The position numbers and the translations under genes were made by a program. The notes under the pieces are model-generated. The model did not search any database. It had not been told where the DNA came from and saw nothing but the letters and a program-made list of their open reading frames with translations. Source: CAYTBN01 sp964436045 (GTDB lineage: Bacteria > Myxococcota_A > UBA796 > UBA9615 > CAYRNR01). Taken from it: a stretch of 64,000 nucleotides of DNA. Shown piece by piece: positions 24,907-33,412 of this stretch; the stretch's first letter is position 1; each line of letters opens with the position of its first letter. Where the stretch lies: assembly GCA_964436045.1 (NCBI GenBank), contig CAYTBN010000012.1, positions 62,001 to 126,000 of the forward strand, read 5' to 3'.

Positions 24907-26445
24907 TCAGGCCTCGGCCTTCGCGGCGGCCGCGCGATGGACCGCCTTGGCGCCGGCCGCGCAGCCGGACAGCATCGCGGGTTCGAAGCCGCCGCCGGGC
25001 TGGGTGAAGGCGCCGGCGAAGTACAGGCCCCCCAGCGGGCCGCGGTGGCCCAGTCGGAACAGGGTGCTCTCCCCCGGGGTTTGCTCGAAGCCATAAACCG
25101 CGCCGCCGAGCTGCCCGATGTACCGCATGTTGGTCAGCGGCGTCGCGATCTCGATCACCTCGATCGCGTCCCGCAGATCGGGCGCCACTCGCTCGGCCAG
25201 CCGCAGCATCTGGTCCGCCATCCGCTGCTTGGTGGCCACGTAGTCCTGGGGGGCGACCTCGAACCAGGGCTCCCCGTACATCAGGCTGGTCACCACGACC
25301 ATCGCTGTCCCCGGCGGCGAGATGTCGGGCGAGACCGCGTTGAAGTGGGTGACCGTGGTCTCGGCCGGGGCCCCGATGGTCTTCATCCGTTGCCAGCGCT
25401 CCTCGACGTCGTACCCCTCGTTGACGAAGACCTCGTGGTCGGCGAGCCCCAGCTCCTCGCCGGTCTTGGCGAGCCCGAGGTAGAGGTTCATCGTCGCCGG
25501 CCCCACGACGTTGGAGCGCAGCCGGTGCCAGAACAGGTTGGGCACCAGCTCCGGGTCCATCAGCTCACGGCAGGTGGTGACCGGGTCCACGTTGGACACC
25601 ACCGTCGCCGCCGGGATCTCCTCGCCCGCATCGGTGACCACGCCGACGACCTTGCCGTCGGCGACGCGGATCTCCCGAACACCCTGGTTGAGGCGGATCT
25701 CGCCCCCAGCCCGCTCCAGAAGCCGGACCAGTCCGTTGGACAGGGCCTGGGATCGGCCGCGGACGTACAGTGGCCCCTGGTCGATGTACGAGGCCATCGC
25801 CGACGCCAGGAAGGTGAACGAGATCCGGGAGGGGGGCAGCCCCAGGTAACTCCAGAGCTGGGACAGCACCGCGCGAACCCGCTCGTCGTCCACGTGTCTG
25901 TCGAGCACCTGGCCCCAGGTCAGCATGGCGTAGCGCATCATGTTGGGCGTCTTGAACGGCAGCGGGAACACCCGGCCCGGAGGCGGCAGCGACGGCGAGG
26001 TCATCAGCGGGTAGAAGTACTCGACCTCGGCTCCCATGGTGAACAGCAGCGACATGAACCGTCGGATGCCGTCGGCCGAGTCCGGGAACGCGTCACACAG
26101 CGTCTCGGTGAAGGGCTCCCACCCCGCGGGCAGGGTGATGTCCAGGTCCGGGAACACGCTGCGGAAGATCGCCGGCGTGCGGATGAATTCCACCTCGTCC
26201 ATCACCCCCAGCTCCTCGAGGAAGGGGTAGAGCCGGCCCGGCCTGTCCGCCAGCCCGACCCCCGACAGCTGGTGTAGCGAGACCTCGAACTCGTAGCGAC
26301 CGCGGACGAAGCTGGTCGCGCAACCGCCGGGGACGCCGTTTCGCTCCAGCACCAGGACCCGCAGCCCCTTGCGGGCCATGGTCAGCGCGGCCGTCAGCCC
26401 GCCGAGGCCGGCGCCGACGACGATGGCGTCCACCTTGTTTCCCAT
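24907..26445 (-). CDS. CrtI/phytoene desaturase-like FAD oxidoreductase
   Basis: The 512-residue protein has an N-terminal dinucleotide-binding fold (VVGAGLGGLTAALTMA, then VLERNGVPGGCATSF) and the C-terminal FAD motif of the phytoene desaturase/carotenoid isomerase/retinol saturase group (LYFAGAFTQPGGGFEPAMLSG). Enzymes of this group desaturate, isomerise or saturate long polyene or prenyl chains. There is no phytoene synthase or other carotenoid gene in the window, so the substrate is open. The next gene, 1 nt downstream, is an iron-sulfur flavoprotein reductase, which suggests that this member receives electrons, more like a saturase or reductase (inference). Confidence 0.85.
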   Translation of the reverse strand: MGNKVDAIVVGAGLGGLTAALTMARKGLRVLVLERNGVPGGCATSFVRGRYEFEVSLHQLSGVGLADRPGRLYPFLEELGVMDEVEFIRTPAIFRSVFPDLDITLPAGWEPFTETLCDAFPDSADGIRRFMSLLFTMGAEVEYFYPLMTSPSLPPPGRVFPLPFKTPNMMRYAMLTWGQVLDRHVDDERVRAVLSQLWSYLGLPPSRISFTFLASAMASYIDQGPLYVRGRSQALSNGLVRLLERAGGEIRLNQGVREIRVADGKVVGVVTDAGEEIPAATVVSNVDPVTTCRELMDPELVPNLFWHRLRSNVVGPATMNLYLGLAKTGEELGLADHEVFVNEGYDVEERWQRMKTIGAPAETTVTHFNAVSPDISPPGTAMVVVTSLMYGEPWFEVAPQDYVATKQRMADQMLRLAERVAPDLRDAIEVIEIATPLTNMRYIGQLGGAVYGFEQTPGESTLFRLGHRGPLGGLYFAGAFTQPGGGFEPAMLSGCAAGAKAVHRAAAAKAEA

Positions 26446-26517
26446 GCGCCCCCGTCTCCAGTGGCCCGCAGGGTAGCCCAGATCGTCGATGGGGATTAGA
26501 AAAACGCGGCGACCGGC

Positions 26518-27291
26518 TCAGCCGTCGAGGGTCAGGTCGACTACCCGCTCGATGTCGTGGGTGGCGCCTTCGACGAACACGGTGGCCACGTGTTCGCGCA
26601 TCCCCCAGTCCAGCGCTCGCCTCAGCCCCTCGTCCCCGCGGCCCATCCAGAGGTCGATCCGATCCACCTCGCCGCGGCTGACGATGCTTCCGCCCCGGTC
26701 GTGGACCCGGCCCAGGCCGTATCCTTCGAGGTGCAGCGCAGTGCCGAAGGGGTAGCTGCTGGGGGCAGCCAGGACCCCGTGGGCAGGGGCCGTGCCGTCT
26801 GCCGTGCGCACCCCGTTCCCGTTGAGATGGGCGTCGCCCTCGAGGCTGCCCGTGGCGTAACGGGTCTGCGCTGGCTCCGGGGAGTAGTAGGCCGATGAGG
26901 TCACCCGGCGGCTGGTGGATCGCACGGGGCGCTCGCAGGAGAACGGGAACCGCGTGCGGGTCACACGCCCGTCGATCTCCGTGTGTTCCCACACACATTG
27001 GCGTTCGAATTCGTCTCGGACTCGCTCCAGGTGGGCGGTGCCATCCTCGAGCAGGGCCTCCGTCGCACGCAGCTGGGCGCCACGCAGCCGATCGGTGCGC
27101 ACGCGTACCAGCAGCTCGGCGCGCTGCACGGCCCGGCTCCGCAGCGGGACAACGCTCGTGTAGCGCAGCTCCCGTTTTGTCTCCTGCGGCGTCGCCAGCC
27201 ATCCGGTCACCGTGGCCGTGACCAGCGCGACGGCGAGGAGCGCCAGGGGTGTTGCGATGGCCAGGGACAGGATCGGACGACGGATCATCAC
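26518..27291 (-). CDS. 3D-domain protein, predicted cell-wall hydrolase
   Basis: The 257-residue protein has one N-terminal membrane segment (about residues 8-32) acting as signal or anchor. The C-terminal half is a 3D domain, the double-psi barrel named for three conserved Asp and related to the catalytic part of lytic transglycosylase MltA: SYPFGTALHLEGYGLGRVHD, then SIVSRGEVDRIDLWMG. The acid residues in RVHD and RIDLW are the candidates for catalysis on peptidoglycan. The middle region is Arg-rich with two Cys. It starts with GTG followed by ATG, immediately after a strong stem-loop. Confidence 0.78.
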   Translation of the reverse strand: MMIRRPILSLAIATPLALLAVALVTATVTGWLATPQETKRELRYTSVVPLRSRAVQRAELLVRVRTDRLRGAQLRATEALLEDGTAHLERVRDEFERQCVWEHTEIDGRVTRTRFPFSCERPVRSTSRRVTSSAYYSPEPAQTRYATGSLEGDAHLNGNGVRTADGTAPAHGVLAAPSSYPFGTALHLEGYGLGRVHDRGGSIVSRGEVDRIDLWMGRGDEGLRRALDWGMREHVATVFVEGATHDIERVVDLTLDG

Positions 27292-27295
27292 GGTT

Positions 27296-27337
27296 CTTCA
27301 TCGGCCGCTCCGGCAAGAACTGGAGCTACCGATGAAG
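27296..27337 (-). promoter_or_regulatory. stem-loop in leader of 3D-domain gene
   Basis: A 9-bp perfect outer stem (CTTCATCGG 27296-27304 with CCGATGAAG 27329-27337), a 2-by-2 internal loop, a 5-bp inner stem (27307-27311 with 27322-27326) and a 10-nt loop. It sits in the 88-nt gap after the VIT/VWA gene and ends 4 nt before the GTG start of the 3D gene. Neither strand has a U-run, so it looks like a translation or processing element rather than a simple terminator. Confidence 0.45.
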
Positions 27338-27379
27338 AGGCGTGACGAAAGAAATTCGCTTCAGCTGTCTAGATGGACG

Positions 27380-29587
27380 TCAGCGCCCCACGAATGCGGA
27401 CAGCTTGCCCGGGCGGAGGTCGTCGCCCCCCGGGGTGAAGAACACGGCGCGGTCGTCGCCGACCACCACCACCACCGACTCGCCCATGGCGGCGTAGCGG
27501 CGGAGGTCGTCGCGGTCCCACAGCAGGGCGAAGTAGCCGTCGGACATCGAACGCACCGACAGGGTGTCCATGTCCGCGTCGAAGGCCTCGTCGATCCAGA
27601 CGCCGCCGCGGAAGTGGAAGACCCGGTCGCCCACCGCCTGGCTCGGGGCGTCCCAGGCACGCTGGCTGGCCCCCTGCAGGGCGTCGATGGCAAGGCTGGC
27701 GTGGACCGCGTCGGCGCCCGTGTCGTCGCCGAAGCCGCGGAAGGCGTCGGCGAAGGCCCGATCCATGCCGCCACTGGCCCGGGCGTCGGCGTTCGCCCGC
27801 CACAGCACCTTGAGCGCGTCGGCGGGATCCTCGGCCGGCAGCAGATCGGCCACCGGCATGTCCTCGGTGGCCAGGAAGGAGTTGTAGGGGGTCAGGATCC
27901 CGTGGCGGTAGCCCAACGCCTGGACCTCCTCGATGCGCTCGGGGGTCTCACCCTCGCGTCGGATCTCGTCCAGCAGGAAGCCCACCTTGCGGCTGGCCCA
28001 CAGCCGGGGTAGGAAGTCCGCATCGTCCTGCTCCTGGCCGGTGAAACCCGCGCGGGTGCTGAACTCGACGGGCTGGCCGTTGGCCGTGCCGGTCAACCGG
28101 ATGGTCTGGTCGCCGCGGCCCTTGTAGCGGCCGAGCACCAGCAGCTGGGTGCCGCTGTACAGGTCGGGCAGCTCCGCGGGGTACACGTCGAAGGCCTGGG
28201 CGTTACCCAGATCGAGCTGCAGATCGGTCACCACGGGCCGCGACACCCGCCGGAAGAAGCTGGAGATGACCCACTCCACGTCCTCGCCCGGCTGGAGGTA
28301 GTCGGCGGTGCCCCGGTTCTCGGCGGCCAGGGTGTCCAGCAGGCCGGTGGACACGTCGTAGCCCAGGCCGAAGGCGAAGATCCGGACCTGGCCGTCGGTA
28401 CCCTCGGTGCGGGAGCGCGCCAGCTTGGTGATCGCCTCGCTCGAGGTGACGCCGACGGTGGGGGTGCCGTCGGTGAGCATCACCACGTAGTGGGGGCGGC
28501 CAGCGGGCGCTCGGTAGGCCAGGGCGGCGTCGACCGCCGCGTAGATGTTGGTGCCGCCCAGGGGCTCCAACCCGTCCACGAACGCCAGCCCCGCCTCGAC
28601 GGCTGCGGGGGTGGCCTCCAGCGGCCGGGGTGACAGGGTTTCGGCTCCCTCGGCGAAGCGCACCACAGTGAAGCGGTCGGCGGGGTTGAGGGACTCAAGG
28701 CAGTACCGCAGCGCCTCGCGCACCCCCGCCATCTTGTCGCCGGTCATCGAGCCGGAGGTGTCGATGACGAAGGTGATGTCCTTGGGCAGATCGTCGATGT
28801 TCTCCGGATCGCCGGGCGCCGCCATCAGCAGGAAGTAGCCGTCCTCGCCACCCAGCCGGTAGTCGACCACACTCATCCCCACCGGCTCGGCGGTCAGCGT
28901 GTAGTAGAGCTGGAAGTCCTGATCCAGCTTGGCGCCGGCCTCCCGGTAGCTGACCACGGTCTTGTCGTCGACCCGCTCGACACCCACCAGGTGGCTGGGC
29001 GAGTAGGCGCTGGCCACGGGCAAGTCGTCGGCGATGGTCACAGTCAGGCTGGCCTCCTCGGTGGCGCCGCCGGTCGCAGCCCCGGCCCGCAGGGGATAGC
29101 GAAGCTGGCCCCGGTCCCCCTCCACGTCGATCAGCGACGCGAAGTGCAGCTCCACCTGCTGGGTCTCGCCGGGCAGGATCGGGAAGATGTGCGCCTGGAC
29201 CAGGTCCTGGTCCGCGTACTCCAGCAGCCCCGGATCCACCAGCTTGGCCACGATCGCCTCGTAGACCTCCCGCGCCTTGCTGCGGGACTTGAGCGATCCC
29301 GGCGTCTTGCGGCCGTTGATCCACATGGCGAAGCTCGACAGCGTCGACCCCTCGGGCAGCGGCATGAAGTAGGTCGCCTCGATGGGCTGCTCCGTCAGGT
29401 TGCGGAATGTCTGGCTCACCTCGTAGGTGGCGATCCGCCCGTCGATGGTCACGTCCACATGCTGGTTCTCCAGCGCGAACGTGCGGTCCGGCGCCCCCTC
29501 AGTGGGGATCAGAACCCCCTGGGCCAGGGCGGCGGTCGGAATGGACAGGACGGCCGAGACAGCGAGAAGCAGGGCCAGACGGGTCAT
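27380..29587 (-). CDS. exported VIT/VWA protein (inter-alpha-trypsin inhibitor heavy-chain type)
   Basis: The 735-residue protein has a signal peptide ending at about residue 23 (AALAQ). A VIT domain (about 35-165, with EATYFMPLPEGS and the SKAREVYEAIV motif) and a VWA domain (about 270-440) follow. The VWA metal site begins DTSGSMTGDK, with LTDGTPT later. About 250 further residues include a C-terminal region ending in short beta strands (VVVVVGDDRAVFFTPGG). VIT/VWA proteins are usually surface or secreted and bind other proteins or matrix. Ribosome site AAGGAG is 6 nt before ATG and lies inside a short hairpin. Confidence 0.88.
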   Translation of the reverse strand: MTRLALLLAVSAVLSIPTAALAQGVLIPTEGAPDRTFALENQHVDVTIDGRIATYEVSQTFRNLTEQPIEATYFMPLPEGSTLSSFAMWINGRKTPGSLKSRSKAREVYEAIVAKLVDPGLLEYADQDLVQAHIFPILPGETQQVELHFASLIDVEGDRGQLRYPLRAGAATGGATEEASLTVTIADDLPVASAYSPSHLVGVERVDDKTVVSYREAGAKLDQDFQLYYTLTAEPVGMSVVDYRLGGEDGYFLLMAAPGDPENIDDLPKDITFVIDTSGSMTGDKMAGVREALRYCLESLNPADRFTVVRFAEGAETLSPRPLEATPAAVEAGLAFVDGLEPLGGTNIYAAVDAALAYRAPAGRPHYVVMLTDGTPTVGVTSSEAITKLARSRTEGTDGQVRIFAFGLGYDVSTGLLDTLAAENRGTADYLQPGEDVEWVISSFFRRVSRPVVTDLQLDLGNAQAFDVYPAELPDLYSGTQLLVLGRYKGRGDQTIRLTGTANGQPVEFSTRAGFTGQEQDDADFLPRLWASRKVGFLLDEIRREGETPERIEEVQALGYRHGILTPYNSFLATEDMPVADLLPAEDPADALKVLWRANADARASGGMDRAFADAFRGFGDDTGADAVHASLAIDALQGASQRAWDAPSQAVGDRVFHFRGGVWIDEAFDADMDTLSVRSMSDGYFALLWDRDDLRRYAAMGESVVVVVGDDRAVFFTPGGDDLRPGKLSAFVGR

Positions 29588-29592
29588 GCGCG

Positions 29593-29607
29593 CGACTCCT
29601 TCGGGGA
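29593..29607 (-). promoter_or_regulatory. hairpin enclosing ribosome site of VIT/VWA gene
   Basis: ACTCC (29593-29597) can pair with GGAGT (29603-29607) across a 5-nt loop. Read on the coding strand, the GGAG half of this stem is the ribosome-binding site of the VIT/VWA gene, so pairing would hide it. The stem is short and may form only weakly. Confidence 0.25.
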
Positions 29608-29696
29608 GTTCCCCTCGACCGGCTCACCCATGGACGCGCGGGCGCGCCGGTGCATTGAGGGACACGCGAGGCAGGAAGGTATTCCGAGACCGAGAG

Positions 29697-31217
29697 CTAC
29701 GCCGTGATCCACTTCCCGGGCGTCCAGAACCGGCGGATCACCCGCAGGCCCACCTCGCCGCGGTTGATGGCGCGGGGGAGGCGGCCGGCCATCGACAGCA
29801 CGTTGGAGGCGGAGGCGGCGTTGGCCAGCAGGTCGGGGTGGGACTTGAGGAAGTCGCTGCGGGATGCCCAGTGCAGGGCCTTGGCCGGGAACCAGGGTTT
29901 GTTGACCATCACCATCAGCGAGACCCAGAACTTGTCGGTGGGCTCGCGCTCCCAGTCCAGGCTGACCCGGTACTGGTAGAAGGTCTTGGTGGCGGCGCCC
30001 TCGACCTCGCCCTCGGTGATCAGCCCCTCGGCCACCAGCTTCTTCTCGAGCCCGGTGCCGGGCATGACCGTCATCGAGAACAGGTACAGCCGGAAGGGGC
30101 GGGGGAACTGGTTGATCAGGTCGAACAGGGAGCGCAGGTCCTCCTCGGTGGAGAAGGGATCGTCGACCATCACCTGGAAGCGGGCCTCGAGGCCCAGCTT
30201 GTGGTACAGCCGCGCGGTCTCGAGGATGCCCTCGTTGCTGGCGCGCCGGTCGTACAGGGTCCTGGCCACCCGATCGTTGGCCTGGACGCCCATGTAGACC
30301 GTGTCCAGCCCGGCGTCGACCAGCTTGCGAAGCCGGTCCTCCTCGACGACCCGGGGCTCGAAGAAACACTCGAAGGGAAGGCCGATCTCACTGGGGTAGC
30401 GCTCGGCGAGCTCGTCGAGCCAGGCGCCCTTGGTGGGCATGATCTCGTCATCGAAGCGGATCCGCTTGAGCCGGGGGAAGACCTGCTTGGCCTCGCGGAG
30501 TTCGGCGATGACGTCGTCGACGGTGCGTGTGCGGTAGTAGCGCCCCTTGCCGGCGAACAGCTCCCGCATGGTCGAGTTGTAGCAAAACGAGCAATGGAAC
30601 AGGCAGCCGCGCGACGCCATCACCAGGTACAGGGTGTCGTTGAGCAGGGGGTCCTTGCTGGTGACGAACCCCTCGTCGATGATCAGCTTGTCCGGGTGCA
30701 GGAAGTCCCGCCGCGAGACCTGGTCCAGGTCGATGGTCAGGTGCCGCAGCTCGTTGCGGTGGACCTCGCCGTCCGCGTCCTTGACCCAGAAGTTCTCGAC
30801 ATCGTCGGTCGGCTCGCCGGCCTCCATCTTGTCCAGCAGCTCGACGATGGCCTGCTCGGCCTCACCCCGGGCCACGTAGTCGGCAAATCCCGTGGTGGAC
30901 TCGGGGCACAAGCTGGCGTGCACGCCGCCCAGCAGGATCGGCACGCCCAGCTTCTCGCGAACGTGCTCGGCCAGGAAGGCGCAGACCTCCAGGTAGGCCG
31001 AGGCCCGCAGGGAGAAACCGACCACGTCGGCGTCGAAGCGCCGCAGCCCGCGTACAAAATCGGCGAGCTCCTTCTCGCTCGGCCACGGCAGCCCGTTGTT
31101 CTTCCAGTCCTTGAAGTAGACCTCGAGGGCGTCGTGGCCGTGGGAGCGCAGGTAGTGCGCCAGCTGCCGCACGGCGTTGTTCTCGAAGTCGTACAGGGAG
31201 ACGAACGCGATTCTCAT
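29697..31217 (-). CDS. B12-binding domain radical SAM protein
   Basis: The 506-residue protein has an N-terminal cobalamin-binding-like fold (MRIAFVSLYDFENNAVRQ; DVVGFSL; ILLGGVHAS) and a radical SAM core with CxxxCxxC at Cys205/209/212 (RGCLFHCSFC). Enzymes of this class often methylate unactivated carbons or rearrange rings. It is a clear paralogue of the protein at 59363-60886: the Cys positions are identical and long stretches align (FCYNSTMREL against FCYNSQYREI; RTRTVDDV against RTRTVENV; RLKRIRFDDE against GLKRIRFDDD). Its ATG shares one base with the stop of the aldo/keto reductase upstream (TGATG). The substrate is unknown. Confidence 0.9.
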   Translation of the reverse strand: MRIAFVSLYDFENNAVRQLAHYLRSHGHDALEVYFKDWKNNGLPWPSEKELADFVRGLRRFDADVVGFSLRASAYLEVCAFLAEHVREKLGVPILLGGVHASLCPESTTGFADYVARGEAEQAIVELLDKMEAGEPTDDVENFWVKDADGEVHRNELRHLTIDLDQVSRRDFLHPDKLIIDEGFVTSKDPLLNDTLYLVMASRGCLFHCSFCYNSTMRELFAGKGRYYRTRTVDDVIAELREAKQVFPRLKRIRFDDEIMPTKGAWLDELAERYPSEIGLPFECFFEPRVVEEDRLRKLVDAGLDTVYMGVQANDRVARTLYDRRASNEGILETARLYHKLGLEARFQVMVDDPFSTEEDLRSLFDLINQFPRPFRLYLFSMTVMPGTGLEKKLVAEGLITEGEVEGAATKTFYQYRVSLDWEREPTDKFWVSLMVMVNKPWFPAKALHWASRSDFLKSHPDLLANAASASNVLSMAGRLPRAINRGEVGLRVIRRFWTPGKWITA

Positions 31218-32401
31218 CAGTCTTCGTCGTGCGTGCCGGTGCGCACGACGTCCTTCTTGCGATGGAGGTACCGGTGTTGCGGCAGTGCCGAGGCCCCGCG
31301 AATCCGGAAAAAAGCCCTCCGCGTGATGTCGTAGGTGTGAGTCTTGTGCAGTACGCGCACCGCCATGTCCATCCAGCGGCTGCGGGATAGCTCCGAATCC
31401 GCAGTTTTGAGCATCTCACGAACCGGCAACTCGTAGGGGCAGATCTTCTCGCAGGCGCCGCATTCCTGGCAGGCGTCGGCCTTGATCGGCAGCTTGGCGT
31501 ACTCGTCGCGGGCGTAATTCTGGTTGAGCACCAGGTAGTCGTGGGAGCGGAAGACGTCGGAGATCGCGATGCCCTCGCGGCAGACCCGCTCGCAGTAACG
31601 GCAGCGGCGACAGAACAGGTCGCCCAGGGCGTTGATCTCCTCCTCCATCGCCTCGCGGTCGGCCGCGGACAGGGCCAGGTCACCCTCGAGGGCGGCCACG
31701 TCCCGCTCCACCTGCGCGATGGTGGTGCACCCCACCAGGATGCACTGCATCTCGTGGGCCGCGACCCAGCGCAGGGCGGCTTCCACCGCGGTCAGACGCC
31801 CGCCGGAGAGCGCCTTCATCCCCAGGGTGCCCACGTCCAGCTCGACCGCGGTCTCGAGCACGGACTGGAAGTTGGGAGCCTCGATGGGATTGAAGGGGAA
31901 CTGCACGGTGTCGAACAGCCCGGTCTGGAGGGCATCGGTCAGCACGCCGGGGTGGTGCGAGGTGATGCCGATGTGGCCGATTCGCCCGTCGTCGCGGGCC
32001 TTCTGCAGCATGTCGCAGGCGCCCCCCGGAGCCATCAGGCGCTCCAGCTCGTGGGGGTACTGCACGTGGTGCAGCTGGTAGATGTGGATGTGGTCGGTGC
32101 GCATTCGCTGGAAGCTCTGCTCGAACTCCTGGCCGAAGCGGCGGGGGCTGCGCATGTTGGACTTGGTCGCCACGGTCACGTCGCCCCAGCGGCCCCGCAG
32201 CGCCTGGCCCAGGATCTCCTCGCTGTCGAAATAGGACGCGGCGGTGTCGATGAAGTCGATGCCCAGATCCAGCGCTCGATGGACCAGTCGGTGGGCGGTC
32301 CGCGGATCGCTGTGGTAGTGGCTGATCACACCCATGGCGCCGAGCCCGAGGCAGCTCACCTCGAGACCTGTGCGACCCAGTCGTCGCCTCTCTAGCGCCA
32401 T
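31217..32401 (-). CDS. aldo/keto reductase fused to two-cluster ferredoxin domain
   Basis: The 394-residue protein has an aldo/keto reductase barrel with the catalytic tetrad visible (Asp52 and Tyr57 in IDTAASYF, Lys80 in VATKSN, His at 111-112). It is followed by a C-terminal domain with two [4Fe-4S] motifs: Cys264/267/270/274 and Cys311/314/317/321. Such fusions are common in anaerobes and link NAD(P)H to ferredoxin-type chemistry. Its stop overlaps the start of the B12 radical SAM gene by one base, so it may feed electrons to that enzyme (inference). ATG at 32401 has ribosome site GGTGGAG; an in-frame start 33 nt earlier is less likely. Confidence 0.9.
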   Translation of the reverse strand: MALERRRLGRTGLEVSCLGLGAMGVISHYHSDPRTAHRLVHRALDLGIDFIDTAASYFDSEEILGQALRGRWGDVTVATKSNMRSPRRFGQEFEQSFQRMRTDHIHIYQLHHVQYPHELERLMAPGGACDMLQKARDDGRIGHIGITSHHPGVLTDALQTGLFDTVQFPFNPIEAPNFQSVLETAVELDVGTLGMKALSGGRLTAVEAALRWVAAHEMQCILVGCTTIAQVERDVAALEGDLALSAADREAMEEEINALGDLFCRRCRYCERVCREGIAISDVFRSHDYLVLNQNYARDEYAKLPIKADACQECGACEKICPYELPVREMLKTADSELSRSRWMDMAVRVLHKTHTYDITRRAFFRIRGASALPQHRYLHRKKDVVRTGTHDED

Positions 32402-32462
32402 TGATTCTCCACCGCGATCGATATCCCTACCCACTCGGAGCGCGGCGGGCCAGCCGCGGCCG

Positions 32463-33191
32463 CTATTCGACGTCGGCGGAACCGCTGCTGTCCTCCGCGA
32501 TCACCAGATCGTCGAGCACGCTGACCTCGTCCTCCAGACCACGGAGCACGCGGATGCTGCGGAGGATGTCGGACCACCGGGGCACGAAGAAAGGCACACG
32601 GCGGATGTATTCGGCGTACTTGGGCCCGAAGTGTTGCAGGTCCCGCTGTTCCATGAAGTATTTCTTCTCGACCAGCGAGACCGCCAGCGCCGCCGGGATC
32701 AGGACGAAGGTGAACAGGGGGGAACGGAGCAGGAATCCCAGCCCGATCACTCCCAGAGCCTTGCCCCAGACCGAGGGGTGGCGGTTGAGGGCGTAGGGTC
32801 CGCCGATGACGACGCGGACCGCGCCCTTGGCCACCAGCGGCGCCGGGCCGCCGCCGCCCACGATCACCAGGTAGGAGTAGCACCACCAGACGATGGTCAG
32901 CCCCGCGATCGTCAGCACCAGCCAGATCCACACGTTGAGCGGGAAGCCGGGGAGCTCCGGCCAGCTGAAGACGAGGAACTTGGAGTCCAGCCAGGCCCGG
33001 ATGTGCCCGTCCACCCAGCGGCTGACCAGGCCGGCAATCACGGCCGAGGGGATCAGCAGCGGCAGGTAGATGAAGAGGATCATGCGGGTGATCGAAGGGT
33101 GACCGATGGCGCGGATGGCGCTGGGGAGATCCCAGCGCGGTGCCGCGCCGCTCTCGGGGGCCGGGGCCTCCAAGTGCTCTCGATCGCTCAT
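32463..33191 (-). CDS. isoprenylcysteine/phospholipid methyltransferase-like membrane protein
   Basis: The 242-residue polytopic protein has about five membrane segments and the ICMT/PEMT-type SAM motif GGPYALNRHPSVWGKALG at about residues 149-166, followed by a C-terminal Glu-rich loop (VEKKYFMEQRDLQHFGPKYAEYIRRVP) of the usual kind, quoted only as landmark spacing. Family members methylate lipid-linked or small hydrophobic substrates at the membrane. Start is ATG 33191 with GGAGG 9 nt upstream. It is the first gene of a leftward unit with the aldo/keto reductase (61 nt gap) and the B12 radical SAM gene, behind a good promoter. Confidence 0.82.
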   Translation of the reverse strand: MSDREHLEAPAPESGAAPRWDLPSAIRAIGHPSITRMILFIYLPLLIPSAVIAGLVSRWVDGHIRAWLDSKFLVFSWPELPGFPLNVWIWLVLTIAGLTIVWWCYSYLVIVGGGGPAPLVAKGAVRVVIGGPYALNRHPSVWGKALGVIGLGFLLRSPLFTFVLIPAALAVSLVEKKYFMEQRDLQHFGPKYAEYIRRVPFFVPRWSDILRSIRVLRGLEDEVSVLDDLVIAEDSSGSADVE

Positions 33192-33270
33192 GGAAGCCAG
33201 CCTCCGGGCCGCCGTCTGGCGAGGATTTCTCGTTTCATTCCGAGCGCTTACACGATCAGTCCTGGCCATG

Positions 33271-33299
33271 CAGATAGCACTGCCTCCAGGACCTGTCAA
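33271..33299 (-). promoter_or_regulatory. sigma-70-like promoter for ICMT/aldo-keto/radical SAM unit
   Basis: On the minus strand TTGACA (33299-33294, perfect -35) is followed after exactly 17 nt by TATCTG (33276-33271). It gives a leader of about 70 nt before the start at 33191. No operator-like repeat is obvious around it. Confidence 0.5.
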
Positions 33300-33412
33300 G
33301 GAACGGCCGGGACCTGCGGAGTTGCCCTCCGAGGGTTGGATTTGAGACAATCTATCCCCTTTTCACGGGAAGTCGGCCGGGAAGGTGGGTCCGGCCGCAA
33401 TGAGGTGGAACC

